Part shown: piece after piece, positions 17,540-26,541 of the stretch
Numbering within the stretch: the stretch's first letter is position 1
Layout: each line of letters opens with the position of its first letter
DNA from: an uncultured Bacteroidales bacterium
Lineage (GTDB): Bacteria; Bacteroidota; Bacteroidia; Bacteroidales; P3
DNA: 64,000 bases
Assembly: GCA_947168515.1 (NCBI GenBank)
Contig: CAMVMF010000007.1
Span: forward strand, 1-64,000
Reading direction: 5' to 3'
The notes under the pieces: model-generated
What the model was told of the DNA's origin: nothing
The model's input: the letters and a program-made list of their open reading frames with translations, nothing else
Database searches by the model: none
Made by a program: the position numbers and the translations under genes

Positions 17540-18883
17540 ATGAAGAAAGTCTTTACAATATTTGTTTTGATGGTTGTGCTGCTGGGTGGCATGGCACTGG
17601 CACAGAATGAACAGCAGCCCGAGACTGACCCTGTAATCTTGAACCGTATCGGCCAGTGGCAGGACTTGAAGTTTGGCTTTATGATGCATTGGGGTATCTA
17701 TGCGCAGTGGGGCGTGGTGGAGTCGTGGAGCATCTGCAACGAGCCGTGGATTGATCGCAAGGGGGCGCCCTATGTGGAGTATAAGCAACAGTATCAGGCG
17801 TTGAACCGCACGTTCAATCCCACCCAGTTCCGTCCCGACCAGATGGCGGCAGCCGCCAAGCGGGCAGGCATGAAGTATGTGGTGTTCACGACCAAGCATC
17901 ACGACGGTTTCTGCATGTTCCACAGCGGGGAGACGGACTATAGTGTGGCAGGTCGCGACTGTCCGTACAGCCGTAATGTCCAGCCCGATATTACTAAGGC
18001 CATCGTTGATGCCTTCCGTGCCCAGGGCATGTGGACGGGGCTTTATTTCTCGAAGCCCGACTGGCACCATACGGACTACTGGGCTCCCGAATGGGCTACG
18101 CCCGACCGCAATGTGAACTACGACATTGCCGACCACCCTGAGCGTTGGGAACGGTTCAAGCAGTTTACCCACAACCAGATTCGTGAGCTGACGCACAACT
18201 ATGGCGACATCGACATCCTGTGGCTCGACGGTGGCTGGGTGCGCCCCGAATGGAGCGTGAACGAGGAGACCGAGCCTTGGCTGGGCTGCTACCGCCGCAT
18301 ACAGGACTTCGACATGCCGCGTCTGGCCGCTATCGCCCGCGAGAACAACCCCGACTTGATTATCGTGGATCGCAGCGTGGGGGGACGTTATGAAAACTAC
18401 CGCACGCCCGAGAAGCAGGTGCCAGACACGTTGCTGCCCTATCCGTGGGAGACATGCATGACCATGGGCGACAGCTGGTCGTATGTACCTAATGATCATT
18501 ATAAAAGTACCAACCAGCTCATCCACATGCTCTGCGACATTGTGGCAAAGGGAGGCAACCTGCTGCTCAATGTGGGTCCTGATGCCGAGGGCCGCCTGCC
18601 GAAGGAGGCGTTGCAACGCATGGAGGAGATAGGGCAATGGTTGGAGTTGAACGGCGTAGCCATCTATGGCACCCGCCCGCTATACCCCTACAGTCAAGGG
18701 AATGTCCGCTATACGCAGAGCAAGGACGGCAAGCACCGTTACACCATCTGCCTGCTGGAGGAGGGTCAGCATCACAGCCTCACGGTCGAACTGCCCTTTT
18801 GTGCAGTAGGCTTGTTTTATGAAGACGGGCCGAATGTTAAAAATTTGTTACTTTGGATAAATGTTCGTAAATTTGCAATCTGA
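17540..18883 (+). CDS. Alpha-L-fucosidase, GH29 (C-terminal end replaced)
   Basis: A 447-residue secreted enzyme: signal peptide KKVFTIFVLMVVLLGGMALA, then the GH29 catalytic barrel with FGFMMHWGIYAQWG, MKYVVFTTKHHDGFCMF, GLYFSKPDWH and the nucleophile motif DILWLDGGW. It would cleave terminal alpha-L-fucose from glycans. The last recognisable segment is HHSLTVELPF near residue 415. The final 30 residues look unrelated and run through the promoter of the next gene (18844-18875). The 5' end abuts the DUF4248 remnant, and no promoter is visible. It looks like an inserted, slightly truncated, possibly poorly expressed gene. Confidence 0.88.
   Translation: MKKVFTIFVLMVVLLGGMALAQNEQQPETDPVILNRIGQWQDLKFGFMMHWGIYAQWGVVESWSICNEPWIDRKGAPYVEYKQQYQALNRTFNPTQFRPDQMAAAAKRAGMKYVVFTTKHHDGFCMFHSGETDYSVAGRDCPYSRNVQPDITKAIVDAFRAQGMWTGLYFSKPDWHHTDYWAPEWATPDRNVNYDIADHPERWERFKQFTHNQIRELTHNYGDIDILWLDGGWVRPEWSVNEETEPWLGCYRRIQDFDMPRLAAIARENNPDLIIVDRSVGGRYENYRTPEKQVPDTLLPYPWETCMTMGDSWSYVPNDHYKSTNQLIHMLCDIVAKGGNLLLNVGPDAEGRLPKEALQRMEEIGQWLELNGVAIYGTRPLYPYSQGNVRYTQSKDGKHRYTICLLEEGQHHSLTVELPFCAVGLFYEDGPNVKNLLLWINVRKFAI
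18844..18875 (+). promoter_or_regulatory. Promoter of the DUF5020/purine permease operon
   Basis: TTTG (18844-18847), 20 bp, TAAATTTG (18868-18875): an ideal Bacteroidota promoter, located inside the last 14 codons of the fucosidase frame. Confidence 0.7.
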
Positions 18884-18949
18884 AAATATTCGCCCTTCTA
18901 TTACAAACAAAGGAATAATATACTAAGTATCAATTAAAAGTTACTCACC

Positions 18950-19693
18950 ATGAAAAAAATCGTATTAGTTGCAGCCATGCTGCTGGCACTTGCTGGTGCC
19001 AAGGCCCAGACCAACATTCAGGAGATGTACGACTTCAACCGCGGACACCTCACTACCACCCTTGAGATGTTCAAAGGCGACGACTGGGGAAGCACTTTCT
19101 TCTTTGTGGACATCTACCACACCCAGAACATCGCCCCCACAGACTTCTACACCGAAATCAGCCGAGCACTCAATTTCTGGCACGGCACTCCCCTCGATGC
19201 TTTGAGCCTCCATGTGGAATGGAACGGCGGCTGCGGCATTTATGATTTAGGGCTCCCCGGCTGGGGCGGCTATCCGGTCAACAATGCCTGGCTGTACGGT
19301 GTCGAATACTTCATTGCCAACAGCGACTTCAGCCAGCGCCTGACCCTCCAGGTGATGTACAAAGACATCCGTGGCACCAAAGCCGGCTTCGAAAAGACCT
19401 CCAACGTCCCCCTGCAGCTCACAGCCGTATGGGGCCTCGACAACCTCTTTGGCGTTCCCGGACTGACTTTCAGCGGCTTTGCCGATTTCTGGTGGGAGAA
19501 CAACCTGTGGGCCGATGGCACAAAGACCACCACCACCTTCCTCACCGAGCCTCAGCTGTGGTACAAAGTGGGCCGCCACTTCAGATGCGACAACCTGAAT
19601 ATCGGAGGCGAGATAGAGATTTCCCACAACTTCTCCGGCGCCCAGCAAGGCTGGAGCGTGCGTCCCTGTCTCGGCATCAAGTGGGGTTTCTAA
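18950..19693 (+). CDS. DUF5020 outer-membrane channel (Tsx-like)
   Basis: A 247-residue protein with signal peptide KKIVLVAAMLLALAGAKAQ and an aromatic-rich barrel (DWGSTFFFVDIY, GFADFWWENN, SFRPCLGIKWGF-like end WSVRPCLGIKWGF) ending in phenylalanine. DUF5020 proteins are related to the nucleoside channel Tsx. It sits 27 bp before a purine permease gene, so the pair probably brings nucleobases or nucleosides across the outer and inner membranes in turn. The substrate is an inference from that neighbour. Confidence 0.85.
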   Translation: MKKIVLVAAMLLALAGAKAQTNIQEMYDFNRGHLTTTLEMFKGDDWGSTFFFVDIYHTQNIAPTDFYTEISRALNFWHGTPLDALSLHVEWNGGCGIYDLGLPGWGGYPVNNAWLYGVEYFIANSDFSQRLTLQVMYKDIRGTKAGFEKTSNVPLQLTAVWGLDNLFGVPGLTFSGFADFWWENNLWADGTKTTTTFLTEPQLWYKVGRHFRCDNLNIGGEIEISHNFSGAQQGWSVRPCLGIKWGF

Positions 19694-19720
19694 CACATAC
19701 GGACCTAATACCATATAATC

Positions 19721-21049
19721 ATGCTTAAGAAAGTATTTGGGTTCGACCCCAACGTCACCAGCATCCGGACCGAGATAATCGCCGGCATCACCACCTTCCT
19801 GACCATGGCCTACATCCTGGCCGTCAATCCCGGCATCTTCAGTGCCTTGGCTGACAAAGGGATGCCCACCGACGCTGTCTTCACCGCCACCGCGCTGGCC
19901 GCCATCGTGGGCACGCTGATCATGGCCGTGTGGGCCAAGAAACCTTTCGGCTTGGCCCCCGGCATGGGACTGAATGCCTTCTTTGTGTACACCGTCTGCC
20001 TCGGCATGGGCTACAGCTGGCAGTTTGCCCTGACGGCCATCTTGATCGAAGGTATCATCTTCATCCTGCTGTCTATTTTCAAAGTGCGCGAACTGATTGT
20101 CGACTCCATACCCACCGGCATGAAAGCCGCCATCAGTGTAGGTATTGGTCTCTACATCGCCTTCATCGGACTGAAGAGCGCCGGCATCATCGTCAGTAGC
20201 GAGAGCACCTTTGTCACCCTCTTCGACCTCACCGACCGCAGCGGACTGCTGGCCCTCATCGGCATCTTCATCACCGGCCTGCTGGTGGTGCTGAACGTCA
20301 AGGGCGGCATCCTGTGGGGCATACTGGCCACCACCCTTATCGGCATCCCCATGGGAGTCACCCAATTCAATGGTGTCACCTCGGTGCCCCCCTCGATTGA
20401 GCCCATCTTCCTCCAGTTCGAGTTCCACAACATCTTCACCTGGGACATGCTCATCGTGGTATTCACCTTCTTGTTTATAGACATGTTCGACACCATCGGC
20501 ACCGTGGTAGGCGTTTCGATGAAGGCGGGCATGGTGGACGAGAACGGCAAGATTGACAAAATCGGCCGCATACTGATGGCCGATGCCGTTGCCACCACCG
20601 TAGGCTCCTGCATGGGAGCCTCCACCACCACCACCTACATCGAGAGTGCCGCCGGCGTTGGCGAAGGCGGCCGTTCGGGCCTCACCGCCTTGGTGATAGC
20701 CTGCTGCTTTGCCTTGGCCCTGTTTTTGAGTCCGCTCTTTCTGGCCATTCCCGCCGCCGCCACAGGTCCCGCCCTGGTCATTGTGGGCGTGATGATGTGC
20801 TCCAGCATCACCAAGATCGAATGGGACGACTACAGCGAAGCCATCCCCGCATTCCTCACCATGCTGCTGATGCCGCTGTGCTACAGCATCTCCGAAGGCA
20901 TCATGATTGGCGTAATCGTATATGTCCTCATGAACGGCCTCAGCGGCCACGGCCGTGCCAAGAAAATCAGCGTCACCATGTGGGTGCTGGCAGCACTCTT
21001 CCTGTTGCGCTACCTTGTCAACGGGCTGCGTGCCGCAGGATTGTTCTAA
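19721..21049 (+). CDS. Nucleobase:cation symporter, AzgA/PbuG-type purine permease
   Basis: A 442-residue inner-membrane transporter with about 12-14 hydrophobic segments. It opens with the family signature FGFDPNVTSIRTEIIAGITTFLTMAYILAVNP and carries GLAPGMGLNAFFVYTVC, FIDMFDTIGTVVGVS and ADAVATTVGSCMGASTTTTYIESAAGVGEGGRSGLTA, the substrate-region motif of AzgA-type adenine/guanine/hypoxanthine permeases. Length is typical. It is the second gene of a pair with the DUF5020 channel. A strong terminator follows. The 617-residue antisense ORF over it is a shadow. Confidence 0.92.
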   Translation: MLKKVFGFDPNVTSIRTEIIAGITTFLTMAYILAVNPGIFSALADKGMPTDAVFTATALAAIVGTLIMAVWAKKPFGLAPGMGLNAFFVYTVCLGMGYSWQFALTAILIEGIIFILLSIFKVRELIVDSIPTGMKAAISVGIGLYIAFIGLKSAGIIVSSESTFVTLFDLTDRSGLLALIGIFITGLLVVLNVKGGILWGILATTLIGIPMGVTQFNGVTSVPPSIEPIFLQFEFHNIFTWDMLIVVFTFLFIDMFDTIGTVVGVSMKAGMVDENGKIDKIGRILMADAVATTVGSCMGASTTTTYIESAAGVGEGGRSGLTALVIACCFALALFLSPLFLAIPAAATGPALVIVGVMMCSSITKIEWDDYSEAIPAFLTMLLMPLCYSISEGIMIGVIVYVLMNGLSGHGRAKKISVTMWVLAALFLLRYLVNGLRAAGLF

Positions 21050-21073
21050 TCGGGGTAGTCTACCCCCACCTAC

Positions 21074-21117
21074 ACAAAACCTCGAAGGGACGGCAACCAT
21101 GCCCTTCGAGGTTTTGT
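21074..21117 (+). terminator. Terminator after the purine permease
   Basis: A perfect 16-bp stem ACAAAACCTCGAAGGG / CCCTTCGAGGTTTTGT with a 12-base loop, followed by CGTTTT. Confidence 0.88.
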
Positions 21118-21419
21118 CGTTTTATAACGAAATAACGCATGTAATGTATATCCTCGCAGACCCTCTTTTATCTGCTAGACCTCCACAATGAAAACTATAC
21201 TCTTCATTTATAGTTCATAAATAAAAGCTAATATAAACATAATAGAAACAAAATACAAATGTAATATAAATAAACGAGAAAAGAATGGTTTGTAAATTTG
21301 GCTCTGCCAGCTTAGCGGGGCAAGATGGCGAGGCAAGAGGTGGGGGACGAAGCAGGCGTGCCGCGAGGACGGGGCAGTGAGCCGAGACAATAAAAGGACC
21401 TTAAAAACGTTATTATGGA

Positions 21420-22334
21420 ATGAAAAGACCTAATTATCTGAGGAAGGGCGACAAAATCGCCATTGCGGCACCTGCACGAAGGGTGGCCAGAGAAGAGCTG
21501 AGCGGGGCAATACGACTTTTTGAAAGCTGGGGATTGGAGGTGGTGCTGCCCGACCACTTATTTGATACCGACAACCAGTTTGCAGGAAGTGACGACACGC
21601 GTGCGCATCTGATGCAAGGACTTTTGAACGACCCGGACATCAAAGCCATCATTTGTGCCCGAGGCGGCTATGGCACGGTTAGGATTATCGACAAACTGGA
21701 CTTTGACAGATTTCGGAGAAGTCCCAAATGGATTGTAGGGTACAGCGACGTGACCGTGCTACACAGCCACATCCATCAAAACTTAGGCATCGAAACCCTC
21801 CATGGCACCATGCCCATCAACATCCCCGCAGATGCCAGCGAAAAGAACTATCCGGCCACAGAGACACTTAGGAAAGCACTTGGGGGCGATGAGCTCTGCT
21901 ATACCTGTGCGCCCCACCCCATGGACCGACAGGGCGTGGCAGAGGGCCTACTGGTGGGAGGAAACCTCTCGATGCTGTATAGTCTGTGCGGCTCCAAAAG
22001 CGGTATTGACACCCGTGGCAAAATACTGTTCATAGAAGACCTGGACGAATATCTCTACCACATCGACCGCATGATGATGAACCTAAAGCGCAATGGGATG
22101 TTCGACCACTTGGCAGGGCTTGTCGTCGGGCAGCTGAGCGACATGCACGACAACGCGGTACCCTTCGGCAAAACGGCGGAAGAAATCGTCTGGAGCCATG
22201 TGCGAGAATACCGATTCCCCGTTTGTTTCAATTTCCCGGCCGGACATAACGGAAAAGACAACCACGCCTTGATTCTGGGGAGGAAAATACGACTGGTAAC
22301 TGGAGCGGAGACAAAACTAAGCTGGGAGGCATAA
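21420..22334 (+). CDS. LD-carboxypeptidase (peptidase family S66)
   Basis: A 304-residue cytoplasmic peptidase of the LdcA family, which removes the terminal D-Ala from muropeptide tetrapeptides during cell-wall recycling. Family motifs: RKGDKIAIAAPARR at the start, ICARGGYGTVRI, VGYSDVTVLHSH carrying the catalytic serine, LVGGNLSMLYSLCGS, FIEDLDEYLYHIDRMM carrying the glutamate, and FPAGHNGKDNHALILG carrying the histidine. All three catalytic residues are therefore in place. It has no signal peptide, as expected. Confidence 0.92.
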   Translation: MKRPNYLRKGDKIAIAAPARRVAREELSGAIRLFESWGLEVVLPDHLFDTDNQFAGSDDTRAHLMQGLLNDPDIKAIICARGGYGTVRIIDKLDFDRFRRSPKWIVGYSDVTVLHSHIHQNLGIETLHGTMPINIPADASEKNYPATETLRKALGGDELCYTCAPHPMDRQGVAEGLLVGGNLSMLYSLCGSKSGIDTRGKILFIEDLDEYLYHIDRMMMNLKRNGMFDHLAGLVVGQLSDMHDNAVPFGKTAEEIVWSHVREYRFPVCFNFPAGHNGKDNHALILGRKIRLVTGAETKLSWEA

Positions 22335-22408
22335 AGACGCCCTTTGCGAAACATTTTCTTGTTAATCAAAAAAATAATCGTATATTTGCATTTTCAAGCT
22401 GACGCAAC

Positions 22409-23779
22409 ATGCTGCTCATATATGTCCCAAAAATGACCAACAGATTAGGCTACACCATCAATGTAGTCATGCGGGATATTCTCCAAACCGAGTTTGCCAT
22501 CACCACCGATGCCGACACCTTCGTTCGCCACGCCGAGGCCAAGCTTTGCTACGCTCCACAGCCAATGGGGGGTACCGATTCCATCTTTCTGAAATCCTCG
22601 CACCTGCTTTTTGAAACCGTGATTGGGGAGCAGGAATGCCACCCCTTTGACTGGGACGGCACTCCGGCCATCTTCCCCGTCTTCCACAAAGACTCCGCCC
22701 TCCCCTTCGACCCGTTTGCTGCCATCTTCTATATGCTTTCCAGGTATGAGGAATACCTCCCCCATCGAAAAGACCAGCACGGCAGAATACTATACACCGA
22801 GACCTTGGCCTATAAGAATGGCTTCCTGCAGACACCGGTTGTAGAGCGGTGGGCACTAATAATCAAAGACTTAATATTGTCAAGATATCCCAACACCGTC
22901 TTTATAAAAAAAAGTTTCAGCTTTGAACCAACCATAGACATCGATTCCGCCTATTGCTACATGCACAAAGGAGTATTCCGCACCTGCCTAGGCATACTGC
23001 GCGACGGAATCCACCGCCATGACCTTTCCGAAGTCCGGCATAGGATACGCACCCTCAGAAAGAAAGAAGAGGACCCCTACGACACTTTCGACTACATCAT
23101 CAGCCTCAACCAGCAGTACCGCTTCCAGCTTATTTTCTTTGCCCTGCTGGGCGACTACAGCATGTACGACAAACCCATCTCCTACCTCAACAACGAATTC
23201 CGCCAGCTGCTGCAGCACATTGGGGACCACTCCAAAGTAGGCATCCACGGCTCCTACGACTCGGCCCTGGAGCCCAAAAGGTTGGAACAAGAAATCCAAC
23301 GGCTGTCAGACATACTGCACCGCCCCATCTACCGCAACAGGTACCATTTCCTCCGTTTCACCCTGCCTAGGGGGTACAGCAATTTGGAGAAGCTGGGCAT
23401 CACACAGGACTATACCATGGGGTTTGCCGACCAACCGGGTTTCCGCAACGGGTCCTGCTCCGCCCTGCCTTTCTTTCACCTGAGCAGAAACCAGGAAATC
23501 AACCTCAACGTACATCCATTTATCACGATGGACACCACGTTCCACACCCACATGAATCTCTCGCCAGAGGAAGCCATCAAACAGTATCACAGCCTAATTG
23601 ACGAGGTGAAGGCCGTCGATGGAACCTTCAGTTGTATTTTCCACAACCAAAACCTGTGCGAACAATTCGGATGGGAGGGCTGGCGTGCCGTATACGAAGA
23701 TGTTCAGCAGTACGCCTATCAGAACACACAAAATACCAACATGAACACAAAAGACAATTTAGATTTAGAGAATGATTAA
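22409..23779 (+). CDS. DUF7033 / polysaccharide deacetylase-like protein
   Basis: A 456-residue protein. The first 130 residues form an N-terminal domain that includes FDPFAAIFYMLSRYEEYLPH. This is followed by a NodB-like region beginning FSFEPTIDIDSAYCYMHKG, continuing with FFALLGDYSMYDKPISY, KVGIHGSYDSA and RYHFLRFTLPRGYSNLEKLGITQDYTMGFADQPGFR. The DID-S and the H of GIHGSY resemble the metal-binding Asp and His of deacetylases. It overlaps the KdsC-like gene by 8 bp, suggesting an envelope-polysaccharide link. A promoter box TATATTTG lies near 22381. Confidence 0.8.
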   Translation: MLLIYVPKMTNRLGYTINVVMRDILQTEFAITTDADTFVRHAEAKLCYAPQPMGGTDSIFLKSSHLLFETVIGEQECHPFDWDGTPAIFPVFHKDSALPFDPFAAIFYMLSRYEEYLPHRKDQHGRILYTETLAYKNGFLQTPVVERWALIIKDLILSRYPNTVFIKKSFSFEPTIDIDSAYCYMHKGVFRTCLGILRDGIHRHDLSEVRHRIRTLRKKEEDPYDTFDYIISLNQQYRFQLIFFALLGDYSMYDKPISYLNNEFRQLLQHIGDHSKVGIHGSYDSALEPKRLEQEIQRLSDILHRPIYRNRYHFLRFTLPRGYSNLEKLGITQDYTMGFADQPGFRNGSCSALPFFHLSRNQEINLNVHPFITMDTTFHTHMNLSPEEAIKQYHSLIDEVKAVDGTFSCIFHNQNLCEQFGWEGWRAVYEDVQQYAYQNTQNTNMNTKDNLDLEND

Positions 23780-24308
23780 TTACAAAGAAAAACTACATGA
23801 GATAAAAGCATTTGTCTTTGACTTCGACGGTGTGATGACCGATGGGAGCGTATGGACATACTACAACGGCGACACCATCCGAAGTGCCAACGTGAAAGAC
23901 GGATTTGCCATACAATATGCCGTCAAAAAAGGCTATATCGTTGCCATCATCTCAGGGGCCACCTCTCCAAGTATCGACAACCGCATGAAGAGCCTCGGTG
24001 TCGCCCAATGCATGACCGGCTGCAGCAACAAGCTGGAGAGCTACCGCCATTTCTTAGCCCAAAACGGCCTGCAGGAGTCGCAAGTCGTGTGCATGGGTGA
24101 CGACATCCCCGACTACCAGATGATGCGGCATTGCGGAGTGGCCGCATGCCCGGCCGACGCAGCCACCGAAATCAAAGAAATCAGCGACTACATATCTATC
24201 CGTCCCGGTGGGAGAGGATGTGTACGCGACATCATAGAACAGACATTGAGACTTCAGAACCAATGGTTTAATCCAAACGATGAGGGTCACGAAGCACTCA
24301 AATGGTAA
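23772..24308 (+). CDS. kdsC: KdsC-like HAD phosphatase (KDO 8-phosphate phosphatase)
   Basis: A 178-residue HAD hydrolase without a cap. Motif I is FVFDFDGVMTDGSV (nucleophile and acid/base Asp), motif II lies in VAIISGATSPSI, the Lys is in GCSNKLESYRHFL, and motif IV is VCMGDDIPDYQMM. The pattern and length match KdsC, which removes phosphate from 3-deoxy-D-manno-octulosonate 8-phosphate in lipopolysaccharide core synthesis. It overlaps the preceding gene by 8 bp. A related nucleotide-sugar phosphatase role cannot be excluded, because no kdsA or kdsB is adjacent. Confidence 0.87.
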   Translation: MINYKEKLHEIKAFVFDFDGVMTDGSVWTYYNGDTIRSANVKDGFAIQYAVKKGYIVAIISGATSPSIDNRMKSLGVAQCMTGCSNKLESYRHFLAQNGLQESQVVCMGDDIPDYQMMRHCGVAACPADAATEIKEISDYISIRPGGRGCVRDIIEQTLRLQNQWFNPNDEGHEALKW

Positions 24309-24331
24309 CATTTCACTAAAACTCAAGATCC

Positions 24332-25249
24332 ATCAAAAAGTTAACGTACATATTACTGCTGTCCCTGCTGTCCTTCTCCGTTTGGGCACAAACGCCAACC
24401 GACAGCACTGGCAAAGAAGACAAGGAGGTTAGGAGTACCACCATGCTGGGTACATACTATGCCGACAAATTTGTGGGCAGACGCACCTCCAATGGAGAGA
24501 TCTTCCGTCAGAACCAGTATACAGCCGCACACAAAACCATCCCTTTTGGCACATTTCTGATGGTCACCTATCCTGTCACCGAACAGACTGTTGTTGTGCG
24601 GGTGAACGACCGCTGTCCCAAACCCAACATATTGGACATGACCAAAATAGCCGTTCACGCTTTAGGAATCAAAGGCTCAGGCAAAGTCGCGGTAACCACA
24701 TTAGACCCCGCTGTAGGGTACATGCTTTGGGTCAACCAAGACACCCTGGCCATGACAACGGCTGAATATTTGGCCTACCGAGACAAGAGCAAACGAAAAC
24801 GCATCTCGCCCTATCCGAACGCAACCAGGGACTCGAAAGATCCGTCTTCTCCTCCCACACAGTTGGCCCAGAAAAGCCCCAGCACCACCGCCAAGACCAG
24901 TCCGGCCATAGTGACAGACACCAGCCAACAGCAACAGGCACCACAGCCTGCCGCTGCGGATTCTACAACTTCGAACCAAAAGGAGAAAGAGAGACCAGTC
25001 GAAGTAGCCCCCAAAGGGCCTCTATACGACCTAGAGCTCTGCACCGTTGGGTCGCAATATGCAGCATGGTTAGAGCGGAAGAGACTGCCCGAGGAGATGC
25101 AGTCTAAATTGCTGTTAGAAAGCAATAAGCAGAACAAGGAAGTGCGCCTAATACTGGTGTTGGCCGACAGTCGGAACCATGCCGTCAGGACACAGGCCGA
25201 ACTCATCGACCTCTTCCCTGAAAGTTGTTTGATACTACATGAAAAATAA
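24332..25249 (+). CDS. rlpA: RlpA-like septal-ring protein with SPOR domain, apparent ATC start
   Basis: The track begins at ATG 24443, which lacks a signal peptide. In the same frame, 37 codons upstream, an ATC at 24332 begins IKKLTYILLLSLLSFSVWAQ, a textbook signal peptide. The frame is closed by TAA at 24317, and no ATG, GTG or TTG lies between. Translation therefore starts at ATC or the start codon has been lost. The double-psi barrel spans about 38-130 (TYYADKFVGRRTSNGE, VVRVNDRCPKPNILDMTKIA). A Pro/Ser/Thr/Gln linker follows, then a SPOR-type domain at the C-terminus (YDLELCTVGSQYAAWLERKRL to DLFPESCLILHEK). RlpA binds or cleaves septal glycan strands lacking stem peptides. Confidence 0.82.
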   Translation: MKKLTYILLLSLLSFSVWAQTPTDSTGKEDKEVRSTTMLGTYYADKFVGRRTSNGEIFRQNQYTAAHKTIPFGTFLMVTYPVTEQTVVVRVNDRCPKPNILDMTKIAVHALGIKGSGKVAVTTLDPAVGYMLWVNQDTLAMTTAEYLAYRDKSKRKRISPYPNATRDSKDPSSPPTQLAQKSPSTTAKTSPAIVTDTSQQQQAPQPAAADSTTSNQKEKERPVEVAPKGPLYDLELCTVGSQYAAWLERKRLPEEMQSKLLLESNKQNKEVRLILVLADSRNHAVRTQAELIDLFPESCLILHEK

Positions 25250-25312
25250 CACACTCAAAAGAAAAAAGAAAAAAAAATGAGAAAAAAATATCAAATATAA
25301 ATATTTATTGCT

Positions 25313-25366
25313 ATCTTTGCAAGTCAAAATCTGGTTTGTCTTTTCGATGGAAAAGCAACCCAGATA
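25313..25366 (+). promoter_or_regulatory. Promoter and leader hairpin of the T9SS operon
   Basis: -7 box TATCTTTG at about 25313-25320, then a leader hairpin at 25329-25366 (outer arms ATCTGG and CCAGAT, inner CTTTT/AAAAG around CGATGG). About 45 AT-rich bases follow before the porP start. No terminator-like U-tract follows, so it may affect mRNA stability or protein binding rather than termination. Confidence 0.5.
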
Positions 25367-25409
25367 TTAAGATATATAAAAGAAAATTAAATAATTACAT
25401 GATATTAAA

Positions 25410-26402
25410 ATGAGCGTTCGCATGAGAATCAGACTGAGCAAGAAGCTATCACTTTTGGTGATTGCGTTGGGATTTTCATGTGCAACCATGGCCCAGCAGG
25501 AGCCCCAGTTTTCACAATACATGTTCAACAGGATGTCTTACAATCCTGGCTATGCTGGCAGTTCTGGCTCCATCTGCGCTACGGCAATGTACAGAAATCA
25601 ATGGATGGGTTTAAAGCTTGATGCTCCTACCACAGGTGGCAAAGCTGGGTCCACCCCTACCGACATCCTTTTCAACTTCGATATGCCCGTCAAGTTCCTT
25701 CATGGCGGCATAGGCCTGACCTTTGTAAACGACAATATTGGCTACCACAAGAACAACATGCTAGCCCTAGACTATGCTTTCCGTATGTTTTGGGGCGAAG
25801 GCAACCTCTCCGCAGGCATCGAGGTCGACATGCTCAATAGTACACTGGACGTTGAAAGTCTGGTTGCAACCGACCCCGACCCCCTGATTGGCCAAAATGG
25901 AGCCTCGGCCATGTTGATTGACGGAGCTGTTGGCGTATACTACCAGGTGCCTGGTAAATATTATTTAGGACTCTCTGTCAAAAATCTTTTGGGTGCCCAC
26001 AGCGACGAGATTGCTTTCACCAACGCCCGCACTGCCTATCTCATGGGAGGATACGACTTCACTCCTGCAAGTGCCCCGCTCATCCGCATCAGACCTTCTG
26101 CATTACTAAAGACAGCCGCGCTGAGCTATTTTCAGGCAGACCTTTCTTGCTTGATTGACTATCGCAATGCCTTTTGGGGCGGCCTAGGCTACCGTGTACA
26201 AGATGCCGTCTACCTGATGGCAGGTGTTCATTGGAAAAAATTCAACATCGGCGTGTCCTACGATGTCACCACAAGCAACCTAGGTGCCTATAAGGCTGGC
26301 AGAAGTTTTGGCTCACTAGAGCTCTATCTGAAATTCGCTTTCAAGGTGGTGATACCTCGTAAGCCCGACACACGTTACGGCAACACGATGCTCCTTGACT
26401 AA
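25410..26402 (+). CDS. porP: PorP/SprF family type IX secretion membrane protein
   Basis: A 330-residue outer-membrane protein; the internal ATG at 25425 (MRIRLSKKLSLLVIALGF) is an alternative start. The signal peptide ends ATMAQQ and is followed by the family hallmark EPQFSQYMFNRMSYNPGYAGSSGS. Strand motifs include GGIGLTFVNDNIGYHKNN, FWGGLGYRVQDAVYLMAGVHW and SYDVTTSNLGAYKAGRSFGSLELYLKF. PorP/SprF proteins belong to the T9SS and help deliver or attach cargo at the surface. As in Porphyromonas, it lies immediately before porK. Confidence 0.92.
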   Translation: MSVRMRIRLSKKLSLLVIALGFSCATMAQQEPQFSQYMFNRMSYNPGYAGSSGSICATAMYRNQWMGLKLDAPTTGGKAGSTPTDILFNFDMPVKFLHGGIGLTFVNDNIGYHKNNMLALDYAFRMFWGEGNLSAGIEVDMLNSTLDVESLVATDPDPLIGQNGASAMLIDGAVGVYYQVPGKYYLGLSVKNLLGAHSDEIAFTNARTAYLMGGYDFTPASAPLIRIRPSALLKTAALSYFQADLSCLIDYRNAFWGGLGYRVQDAVYLMAGVHWKKFNIGVSYDVTTSNLGAYKAGRSFGSLELYLKFAFKVVIPRKPDTRYGNTMLLD

Positions 26403-26541
26403 ACTAATAAAAATAATTAAAAAAGAAACTTTTCCAACGAAAAAACGTATAAGAACAAAAGGGACGAGTAGTTTTAAAGGAAATTATTATTACAATATAC
26501 ATTATTAATATTCCAAACGAATAAACAAAAAAGTACTATAT

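Noticed and set aside
17321-18637. 438-codon minus-strand ORF
   Set aside because: Almost all of it is antisense to the GH29 fucosidase, whose catalytic motifs are intact. Only the last 60 codons (DUF4248 remnant) have family resemblance.
19247-21100. 617-codon minus-strand ORF
   Set aside because: It is antisense to the DUF5020 and purine permease genes. Its translation is Gly/His/Asp/Glu-rich low-complexity sequence, the usual shadow of a hydrophobic, GC-rich gene.
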